Shown in pieces: positions 1 through 5,212 of a stretch of DNA of 5,318 bases. Position 1 is the first letter of the stretch. Each line of letters begins with the position of its first letter. The notes under the pieces were generated by a model. That model was not told the DNA's origin and searched no databases. It saw only the letters and a program-made list of their open reading frames with translations. The stretch is from Immundisolibacteraceae bacterium. Its GTDB lineage: Bacteria > Pseudomonadota > Gammaproteobacteria > Immundisolibacterales > Immundisolibacteraceae. A program made the translations under genes and the position numbers. The DNA lies in assembly GCA_016763355.1 (NCBI GenBank), contig JAESTY010000238.1:1-5318 (forward strand), written 5' to 3'.

Positions 1-368
1 CTAATTAGCGCGTTCCAGTCTGCCGGTTTTACATAGGTGCCCACCTCACGGGTTGGATCGGTACCCGGCACCCCCAGGGTGACAATCTCTTTTTTGAGCT
101 TCACCTTAGAACGATAAAACGGTGGCTCGTCATGCCAGGCAAGTTTGGGCGTTAAACCTGACAGGCGAGAATCCTTATTAAACCAGGCCAGTAGCGCGTC
201 AATCGCCGCCCCAGAACCTGCCACCGTGCCATTGATGCCTTCCTCAGCTAGCAGAATGGTGCCTTTAATCTCGTGTTCGAGCATCACCGCCAATAACGGC
301 TGACGAAGCTCACGATAATCATCGAGCATGACGAAGCGATAAAACGCAGTAACCTGGGTTTTTGACAT
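1..368 (-). CDS. trhO: tRNA uridine(34) hydroxylase TrhO (YceA family), N-terminal part, cut by window edge
   Basis: This is an open frame from an ATG at 366-368 that runs off the left edge after 122 codons, so only the N-terminal part is visible. The translation starts MSKTQVTAFYRFVMLDDYRE and contains the family blocks KGTILLAEEGINGTVAGS (about residues 35-52), FYRSKVKLKKEIVTLGVPG (about 87-105) and VGTYVKPADWNALI at the edge. These match the N-terminal domain of TrhO/YceA, which precedes a rhodanese domain with a catalytic Cys; that domain lies outside the window. By family knowledge, TrhO uses O2 to hydroxylate wobble uridine 34 to 5-hydroxyuridine in tRNA, a step towards cmo5U/mcmo5U, and acts in the cytoplasm. 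No good Shine-Dalgarno is seen before the ATG, since the nearest AGG lies 14 nt upstream. The start still fits the usual family N-terminus. The gene is 174 bp past the globin stop and is probably a separate transcription unit. The family call is firm. Confidence 0.93.
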   Translation of the reverse strand, partial: MSKTQVTAFYRFVMLDDYRELRQPLLAVMLEHEIKGTILLAEEGINGTVAGSGAAIDALLAWFNKDSRLSGLTPKLAWHDEPPFYRSKVKLKKEIVTLGVPGTDPTREVGTYVKPADWNALI

Positions 369-542
369 GGAGAAGTATTGACCTGTTAATTAATAAATGT
401 AGATGAGTTCAAACTGGTGCCAGATAGCATTAACCAGCTATTGCTTGCCCCTGCCTATCGGCGGCGTGTAGTTTACCCACCAGGTGATAGAAATGATTGA
501 GCTAGATCTGTTCTTTTCCCCCAACCCCTAACTCCACCCCAA

Positions 543-959
543 TCAAGGCTCGAGCGACGTAACCCTGATGCGCTCAGCGGGTACTCGCAGCTGTTCCATC
601 AGATAAGTTTTAAACGCAGGCTCATAGTCCTGCCGATCAACAGCCATTTGCATACAGGCGATCCAGCCGTCACGCTGTTGATCGCCGATCCGTAAATGAC
701 GATGGGCTTCAGGGATATTGATCGGCCCATAATGATCTGCATAGCGCTTTGGGCCGCCCAGCCAACCCGATAAAAAATAGCTCAGCTTTTGGCGCGACTC
801 CGCTAGCGACTCAGGATGCATGGTTCTGATCAGACTAAATTCCGACAGGCTGTCCATGTTGCGATAAAACTCATCGACTAACGCCGTAATACCGGCTAAC
901 TCTCCGGCCATCCGGTAAGAGTTATCGCCTACGCCATATTCACAGCTTTGAACATCCAT
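543..959 (-). CDS. Group II truncated haemoglobin (trHbO type)
   Basis: The 138-residue protein has the 2-on-2 globin fold pattern of group II truncated haemoglobins. The typical opening YGVGDNSYRMAGELAGI spans residues 8-24. FYR gives the distal Tyr B10 (Y32), MHPE the CD1 position (H48, where M. tuberculosis GlbO has Tyr), and GWLGGP the E/F turn (65-70). AHRHL gives the proximal haem-ligand His F8 (H88), and RDGWIACM gives Trp G8 (W99). The G8 Trp and the WLGGP block are group II hallmarks. Such proteins are cytoplasmic, bind O2 tightly, and are proposed to act in O2 handling, NO or peroxide detoxification, or redox chemistry. The start lies 15 bp after the Rieske oxygenase stop, so the gene is very probably the last of the FAH-oxygenase-globin operon. 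Only a weak AGAG-like ribosome site precedes the ATG, consistent with translational coupling. The family is clear; the physiological role here is inferred from the neighbours. Confidence 0.93.
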   Translation of the reverse strand: MDVQSCEYGVGDNSYRMAGELAGITALVDEFYRNMDSLSEFSLIRTMHPESLAESRQKLSYFLSGWLGGPKRYADHYGPINIPEAHRHLRIGDQQRDGWIACMQMAVDRQDYEPAFKTYLMEQLRVPAERIRVTSLEP

Positions 960-974
960 ATTTTGCTCTGGGCG

Positions 975-2207
975 TTAACTCTCTGGAGCTTCCCGGACTT
1001 CAAATAGCGCTTCAACGTCTACCAGGTCATCGGTCTGCGCCGGAGCCGGCTCACCACGTCGTACAGCTTCGATCGCTTCCAGCACCCGCTTGCGTCCCAG
1101 CACCAGTGCGCGATCGGTTATCTCTAGTTCTTCTCGGGTTCTATCCGGCTGACCCTGGCTCTCGATCACCATCAAGTCTTCAAGAAAAATCCGCACCAGC
1201 AAACTGGTGTCCGGCACGCCGCTCCAGCTTTCACCCCGTGCCATTAATTCACGATCCTGGCCCCAGCGGTTGCCCTCATTACGGGGGCCAAGATGGCCAA
1301 CAAAATCACTTAAATTCGGCACGCCCTCAAGACTCTGCAGAGCAAAACCATCGGCTTTTAGCGGCGCGTGCTTGTTGTACATCACCATCCATAGCAAACA
1401 GTGATCATCATCAATCGGTTCGCTGATCTGTAACCCTTTGTCGGCAAACTCACCTGGCTCCAGGGCGTGATGATCGAAAAACGGCAAAATGAAACGAAAA
1501 TGGGTGCGCTTGGCCGCATCCACATTCATATATTTCATGCCGTAGCTGGTCGACTCTGCATGCATCTCGGAGTAGTCGTATGAGACTCCGTTATCCATGG
1601 TTCGGCCACTCTCAGAAAAATAGACCCCGCCCCGACGCGATCCTCGGTTGGTCTGGTTATGCAGAATCTGGGCGTGAAAAACATCCCACAGGGTTTCCAG
1701 TGGCTGCAACCAGCTACAGTTAGCCTTCACCGTTACCGTAATCACCTGATCATCCGGCAGACCACTAAACGCCAGCTTGCGCATCGGCGGGGGTTCGCCT
1801 TCGCCCAGCCAGAGCCAGATAATGCTCTGCTCTTCCTGCACCGGGTGGTAACCGGTGCGAACCTGAGCCAGGTCAGCACCGTCGGGATGGGTGGGCGCTT
1901 CTAACAACTCACCCTGAGTCGAACATTTCCAGCCGTGATAAATACACCTCAACCCACCGGGTTCATTACGAGCCAACGCCATGGATACGCCACGATGCGG
2001 ACAAGCCTCATTAATCACGCCGACCTCACCCTCAGGACTGCGATAGCCAATCAGTCGTTCACCCAAGATCTTAAATGGATGGGGGGCGTCACCGGCCTTT
2101 AATTGTTCCGAGCGCAACACCGGAATCCAGTAACTGCGCATCAAATCGCCCGCAGGCGTAGCCGGACCGATTTCAGTTAATAATTTGCTACGTTCTGCAC
2201 TTAACAT
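975..2207 (-). CDS. Rieske [2Fe-2S] non-haem iron oxygenase, alpha subunit (phthalate 4,5-dioxygenase / phenoxybenzoate dioxygenase-like)
   Basis: This is a 410-residue terminal oxygenase subunit. The N-terminus (MLSAERSKLL, then GPATPAGDLMRSYWIPVL at 14-31) is typical of the Pht3/PobA branch. The Rieske domain has C69-x-H71 (ACPHRG) and C88-x2-H91 (CIYHGW), which bind the [2Fe-2S] cluster. The catalytic domain has D175-x2-H178-x4-H183 (LWDVFHAQILHN), giving the two His ligands of the mononuclear iron and the bridging Asp. D344 in FLEDLMVIESQGQ is the probable third ligand, and WGQDRELMARGE (315-326) is also family-typical. All key residues are intact. The reaction class is O2-dependent dihydroxylation, or O-demethylation/monooxygenation, of an aromatic or related acid in the cytoplasm. 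The exact substrate cannot be told. These enzymes need a reductase, usually a flavin/[2Fe-2S] protein, and none is in the window. The gene starts 9 bp after the FAH stop, and an AGG overlapping that stop codon serves as a ribosome site 12 nt before the ATG. Confidence 0.93.
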   Translation of the reverse strand: MLSAERSKLLTEIGPATPAGDLMRSYWIPVLRSEQLKAGDAPHPFKILGERLIGYRSPEGEVGVINEACPHRGVSMALARNEPGGLRCIYHGWKCSTQGELLEAPTHPDGADLAQVRTGYHPVQEEQSIIWLWLGEGEPPPMRKLAFSGLPDDQVITVTVKANCSWLQPLETLWDVFHAQILHNQTNRGSRRGGVYFSESGRTMDNGVSYDYSEMHAESTSYGMKYMNVDAAKRTHFRFILPFFDHHALEPGEFADKGLQISEPIDDDHCLLWMVMYNKHAPLKADGFALQSLEGVPNLSDFVGHLGPRNEGNRWGQDRELMARGESWSGVPDTSLLVRIFLEDLMVIESQGQPDRTREELEITDRALVLGRKRVLEAIEAVRRGEPAPAQTDDLVDVEALFEVREAPES

Positions 2208-2216
2208 GAATTAAAA

Positions 2217-3107
2217 CTACCTGATAGTGAACTCAAACTCGCCGATCTGATCGATCGACTGACGCACCCGATCACCGGACTTTAAAAACTGCTGCCGCGC
2301 CGAGCCCACTCCCGATGGTGTACCGGTCAAAATCACATCACCGGGTTTAAGCGATATCTGTTCACTGAGCCCGGATACCAGATCTGCCACGCCATAGATC
2401 ATTTTTGAAGTATGAGAGTCCTGCATCAGCTCATCATTAACCCAGAGCTTAACCGCCAGATTCTGCACATCCTTTATAAAAGAAGCTGGCGTAATCGCTG
2501 GCCCCATGGGACAACTGCCATCAAACGATTTATGTCGCAGCCAGTCGAGCCGAAACGCAGAATCAGCCGCTTCATAATCCCGATTCATCCGGTCACGGGC
2601 CGACAGGTCATTGGCCACCGTATAACCGGCTACATAATCAAGCGCTTCGCTGACCGGCACATTCTTGCCTTCACGGCCGATGATCACCGCTAGTTCAACT
2701 TCCCAATCCAGACACTCCACACCCTTGGGAATACTCACCTGGGCATCCGGTCCCACCACTGACGATACCGATTTAGGCAAAAACCAGGGCGGAATGCCTT
2801 TGTTTTTAGCATCTTCAATCAGGTTTAAATTGAAGGCGCGGGACATCTCTTCGATGTGGTCGGTGTAATTGGCCCCGGTAATATAAATGTTGCGCGGATC
2901 AGCCAGCGGCGCGAGTAATTTCACACCAGTATGTGGTGATCGCCCAGCCATTCTTTCTGCAGCCGTGACCAGCTTCTCTTCAGCCAGTGGCCACTGATCA
3001 ATAATGTCCCGAGCCGAACCAAAAGTTTGCGAATCGTAATAGTTGTCACCATCACGCAAACCCACCACCGGCCCATTTCCAGCATCAAAACTGACTATTT
3101 GAAACAT
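2217..3107 (-). CDS. Fumarylacetoacetate hydrolase (FAH) family protein
   Basis: With the ATG at 3105-3107 the protein has 296 residues. The first part is a small N-terminal domain (1-70), then the FAH catalytic fold. GANYTDHIEEM (78-88) carries the lid His84 typical of the superfamily. The divalent-metal ligands are E136 and E138 in DWEVELAVIIG and D167 in ANDLSARD. KSFDGSCPMGP (193-203) and LTGTPSGVG (260-268) form the rest of the active site. The family covers fumarylacetoacetate hydrolases, acylpyruvases, 2-keto-4-pentenoate hydratases and homoprotocatechuate-pathway decarboxylase/isomerases, all acting on keto-acid intermediates of ring catabolism or on oxaloacetate-like compounds. Which reaction applies cannot be decided. 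In-frame GTG (3122) and ATG (3116) starts exist upstream. I prefer 3107 because MFQIVSF matches the usual family beginning and a GGGG run sits 9 nt upstream. It is the first gene of the operon with the Rieske oxygenase and globin, and presumably acts downstream of the oxygenase. Confidence 0.92.
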   Translation of the reverse strand: MFQIVSFDAGNGPVVGLRDGDNYYDSQTFGSARDIIDQWPLAEEKLVTAAERMAGRSPHTGVKLLAPLADPRNIYITGANYTDHIEEMSRAFNLNLIEDAKNKGIPPWFLPKSVSSVVGPDAQVSIPKGVECLDWEVELAVIIGREGKNVPVSEALDYVAGYTVANDLSARDRMNRDYEAADSAFRLDWLRHKSFDGSCPMGPAITPASFIKDVQNLAVKLWVNDELMQDSHTSKMIYGVADLVSGLSEQISLKPGDVILTGTPSGVGSARQQFLKSGDRVRQSIDQIGEFEFTIR

Positions 3108-3188
3108 TAACCCCATCCCCACTTAATGAATACTCAGATCTTCTTCATCGAAACCGCCAAAACTGGCCAATAACCAGCCTGGAAACCC

Positions 3189-3212
3189 AAAAATAACAGC
3201 GAGCAATGTTAT
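3189..3212 (-). terminator. AT-rich hairpin with T5 tail upstream of the FAH operon; possible weak terminator or operator
   Basis: On the minus strand ATAACA, an 8-nt loop and TGTTAT form a perfect 6-bp inverted repeat (3193-3198 with 3207-3212), followed directly by TTTTT. It lies about 75-100 bp after the channel stop and about 80-105 bp before the FAH start. It could weakly end the channel transcript or be a regulator-binding dyad. The stem is AT-rich, so terminator strength would be low. Confidence 0.3.
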
Positions 3213-3231
3213 CACGGGATCGAAAAGTCAA
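3206..3231 (-). promoter_or_regulatory. Candidate promoter of the FAH-oxygenase-globin operon
   Basis: On the minus strand a TTGACT hexamer (3226-3231, five of six to the -35 consensus) is followed by an extended -10, TGATAACAT (3206-3214), about 100 bp before the FAH start. The spacer of 14 nt is shorter than the usual 16-18, so this is only a candidate. The -10 overlaps the 3193-3212 dyad, which would be a natural position for repression. Confidence 0.25.
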
Positions 3232-3288
3232 ACTGATCTAGCTCGGGTTAAACCGCCGGGGACAGGCATCGATTAACCATCCAGACAG

Positions 3289-4227
3289 TCAGGAAATATT
3301 TTTCATCTCAGGCTGACTTTCGTAATCATGAAACCGGTCATATAACACCTGAGTAATGCCGTTTTCATCCTGAGTAAGCACATCCACCAGGCGGGCGTCG
3401 ACAATAATCTGATCAACCCCATAAACCTGATTAACATGAATAGTGGCCGCAACCTCGTCATCGACACCGGAAACGTTGACCGTTAAAGCACCATCTTCGG
3501 CAGCCAACAGTTCTGATGTCATGCCATACAGCGGACTATCGGCATTAATTTCGTGCACCACATTCCAGCTTAGCGACAGCACCGGCGCCACTGCCTTGCG
3601 CAATTCAAGATCCAGTAGCCGAACCGACGACGAGCCATCAGCACCAATCACCGTGCGTACGTAAGAAACACTAAAGTGGGCATCGAAAATCCGGCCATCT
3701 CGCTCATTGGCAACCCGAAACATCAGCAGGCGTTGGTCGCCTTCATTTTTTATCACCGCAACCTTGCTAAACAGCAGCCTGGCGGTCGGCCGCGCGAATT
3801 TGGCAAAAACCAGTCCAGTAGCCACCGCAGTGAGTAGCAAACTCGTCAACATCTCCACGGCCACCACCACATGGGCATATCCGGTCGCCGGGGCCAGGGT
3901 GCCGTAACCGATGGTCGATAAGGTCTGAATACTAAAGTTGTAGGCATCTACCAGCGAATTCGGCCGTGCATTTTCAACCGCTCCTGGCACAGCAAGAAAC
4001 GCCAGCGCAAAACAGAACGCACTACCAAAATAAACCAGACTAAGCGTACCCAATAGCCGAAACCAGCTACCCCGTATCAACCAGTGATAGAGGTCTCGTC
4101 GACGATTCAGACCAATCCGTTTGATTTGGGAGTTCCTACCCCAACCGCCACGCTGCGGGGTTATTAGCGGTAATTTGGCTGGCCCTTGCGGCACTTCAGC
4201 GTTTTTCTCAGCACTCGGTCCACTCAT
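3289..4227 (-). CDS. KirBac-type inward-rectifier potassium channel
   Basis: The 312-residue protein has the full KirBac layout. A cytoplasmic N-terminus is followed by the amphipathic slide helix (DLYHWLIRGSW, 45-55), TM1 (about 57-80), the pore helix (about 91-104) and the selectivity filter TIGYG (105-109). TM2 follows (about 117-143), ending TGLVFAKFARPTAR, then the C-terminal immunoglobulin-like regulatory domain (about 150-303). The family forms inner-membrane tetramers that conduct K+ and are gated by the cytoplasmic domain, with lipid and pH effects known for KirBac homologues. The filter is intact, so a working K+ pore is expected. The ATG at 4225-4227 has a strong ribosome site, GGGGGAG, five bases upstream, and an extended -10 promoter about 40 bp upstream. 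Gaps of 181 bp to FAH and 251 bp to the VF530 gene suggest its own transcription unit. The roughly 40-residue N-terminal lead is polar and not recognised as a domain. Confidence 0.93.
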   Translation of the reverse strand: MSGPSAEKNAEVPQGPAKLPLITPQRGGWGRNSQIKRIGLNRRRDLYHWLIRGSWFRLLGTLSLVYFGSAFCFALAFLAVPGAVENARPNSLVDAYNFSIQTLSTIGYGTLAPATGYAHVVVAVEMLTSLLLTAVATGLVFAKFARPTARLLFSKVAVIKNEGDQRLLMFRVANERDGRIFDAHFSVSYVRTVIGADGSSSVRLLDLELRKAVAPVLSLSWNVVHEINADSPLYGMTSELLAAEDGALTVNVSGVDDEVAATIHVNQVYGVDQIIVDARLVDVLTQDENGITQVLYDRFHDYESQPEMKNIS

Positions 4228-4232
4228 GGAAA

Positions 4233-4239
4233 CTCCCCC
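4233..4239 (-). promoter_or_regulatory. Strong ribosome-binding site of the KirBac gene
   Basis: Read on the minus strand this is GGGGGAG with a five-base spacer (TTTCC) to the ATG at 4227. It is the best Shine-Dalgarno in the window and fixes the channel start. Confidence 0.7.
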
Positions 4240-4267
4240 TCTCTTTTTATTTGAACTTCACCCGGCT

Positions 4268-4276
4268 CTTATAACA
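4268..4276 (-). promoter_or_regulatory. Extended -10 promoter of the KirBac gene
   Basis: The minus strand reads TGTTATAAG, that is a TGn extension plus TATAAG (five of six to TATAAT). No good -35 is seen 16-18 bp upstream, which is tolerated in extended -10 promoters. Transcription would start near 4261 and give a leader of about 34 nt ending at the strong ribosome site. Confidence 0.5.
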
Positions 4277-4356
4277 GAGAGATTGGCAGATCCAGTTTTA
4301 TGGCGGAGGGAAAGCTGTCCTGACTCACAACATAGCCAATGGCTCTGGGCTTATCC

Positions 4357-4379
4357 AAAAAAAGCCGTTACCCAACCGC
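4357..4379 (-). terminator. Possible intrinsic terminator of the VF530-type gene
   Basis: On the minus strand GCGGTT, loop GGGT and AACGGC form a 6-bp stem with one G-G mismatch, followed by seven T (4357-4363). It lies about 100 bp after the VF530 gene stop and before the channel promoter, the right place to separate the two units. The mismatch and short stem lower confidence. Confidence 0.42.
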
Positions 4380-4478
4380 CCGGGGCAAACGATTCGCTGG
4401 CGGACCTAATAACAAGCTCATGTTAGAAAAACAGACCTTTATAGGAATTTTTAAAAAGCATTTCTAGTCAGTACAACT

Positions 4479-5036
4479 CTAGTGCTTAAGTTTTTCTTTT
4501 GATTTTGCCCAGGGATCAACAGGCGCTTTGGTCGCCGCTGAGGGCGAGCTCAATGCATCATAATCCACAGGCCCCTCTCGACTACTAACCGGCTTTTTAG
4601 ACTCGCGTCCTGATTCCCCACCACCACGCTTATCAGATTTCGATCGATGACCTACGCCCTGACCATAGGCAGCGGATTTCTTTTCTCGCTTTGCCCGCAA
4701 CCGTTCTGCATCTTCCAAACTCAAAATAGCAGCCTCACCCGGGTTTTGATCCTCCGGAATCACCCGGTCCCGGGGTGACAATAAAAACTGCTCAGCAGAC
4801 GCTCTGGGTAAGCTTTTAAATTCATAAAGATAAAAACCCTCAACCCGTTCACGGGCCCATTCGGTCTTTTTAAGAAATTTCAGGCTCGAAGCAATACTGG
4901 CGTTGCTCCCAAAACAGTTGATATTGAGATAGGCGTACAGAATTTCAAAGCCGTAGTAGCTAGTCAGTTCGATCAACAAGTCTTTCAAGCTGACGCCGTG
5001 CAGAGGATTGTTCTGATAATTGACTTCTTTATTCAT
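4479..5036 (-). CDS. VF530-family (DUF2132) DNA-binding protein with charged C-terminal tail
   Basis: With the ATG at 5034-5036 the protein has 185 residues. Residues 9-74 match the VF530 domain: NNPLHGVSLKDLLIELTSYYG, a Cys-Phe turn (NCFGSNASIASS), then SLKFLKKTEWARERVEGFYL. VF530 from Vibrio fischeri is the named member of this small, mostly alpha-helical domain, annotated as DNA-binding; its cellular role is not well known. The rest (about 76-185) is low-complexity and rich in Lys, Arg, Ser, Glu and Gly, probably disordered, with a short helix-like segment LSLEDAERLRAKREKKS (106-122) and a PVDPWAK motif near the end. An in-frame ATG at 5040-5042 would add two residues. I prefer 5036 because GGA lies seven bases upstream of it, whereas it would almost touch the earlier ATG. 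The gene appears monocistronic. The domain call is good; the function is unknown. Confidence 0.85.
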   Translation of the reverse strand: MNKEVNYQNNPLHGVSLKDLLIELTSYYGFEILYAYLNINCFGSNASIASSLKFLKKTEWARERVEGFYLYEFKSLPRASAEQFLLSPRDRVIPEDQNPGEAAILSLEDAERLRAKREKKSAAYGQGVGHRSKSDKRGGGESGRESKKPVSSREGPVDYDALSSPSAATKAPVDPWAKSKEKLKH

Positions 5037-5121
5037 ACACATTTCCAGCCAGGTAGGACGAACAGATATGACAGATAGTACTGAATCAAAGTTGATAAAG
5101 TCTTCAAATCATCGACATAGG

Positions 5122-5143
5122 CTGATTATAGTTTAGTAATCAG
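5122..5143 (-). promoter_or_regulatory. -10 box within a perfect inverted repeat, promoter/operator of the VF530-type gene
   Basis: The minus strand carries a consensus TATAAT (5125-5130) about 90 bp before the VF530 gene start. It overlaps a perfect 7-bp inverted repeat, CTGATTA and TAATCAG (5122-5128 and 5137-5143, 8-bp centre). No convincing -35 is seen at 16-18 bp, so activity may depend on an activator, or the dyad may be a repressor site. Promoter direction is inferred from the gene. Confidence 0.4.
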
Positions 5144-5166
5144 TGCAAAAACCGCTGCATAGACGG

Positions 5167-5212
5167 GGTTCGACCGGCTCGAAGCCATTAACATGTTAAG
5201 TCAAGATTTGAC
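5167..5212. repeat. Three consecutive inverted repeats (REP-like or mobile-element end)
   Basis: Three dyads sit side by side. TTCGA and TCGAA flank a 5-base loop at 5169-5183, with GG/CC outside the arms if one base is bulged. The perfect 12-bp palindrome TTAACATGTTAA is at 5188-5199. GTCAA and TTGAC flank a 3-base loop at 5200-5212, followed by CCCCC. From memory, the block GTTAAGTCAAGATTTGACCC resembles sequences seen next to transposase or REP-associated genes in gammaproteobacteria; this was not checked. Confidence 0.4.

Noticed and set aside
369..542. Search for a promoter of trhO and a terminator of the globin in the 174-bp gap
   Set aside because: Only an AT-rich stretch with TTAATTAA (386-393) and a short CTGG/CCAG dyad (413-422) were seen; no hexamer pair with acceptable spacing and no stable hairpin with T tail could be supported.
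1106..1904. Plus-strand open frames opposite the Rieske oxygenase gene
   Set aside because: They are antisense to a gene with intact catalytic motifs, have no recognisable domain and have typical shadow composition.
2412..2868. Plus-strand open frames opposite the FAH gene
   Set aside because: They are antisense shadows of a clearly coding frame with conserved active-site residues and show no family resemblance.
3151..3257. Direct repeat AAACCGCC at 3151-3158 and 3250-3257
   Set aside because: Eight bases is too short to separate from chance in a window of this size.
3443..3907. Plus-strand open frames opposite the KirBac gene
   Set aside because: They are Ser/Thr/Ala-rich shadow peptides opposite a well-supported channel gene.
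4334..4344. Perfect 11-base palindrome AGCCAATGGCT upstream of the channel promoter
   Set aside because: With 5-bp arms this is common by chance, and it lies well upstream of the -10, so I do not call it an operator.
4121..4426. Plus-strand 101-codon frame covering the channel start and the gap
   Set aside because: It overlaps the channel gene N-terminus, its ribosome site, its extended -10 promoter and a possible terminator on the other strand; the peptide has no recognisable features.
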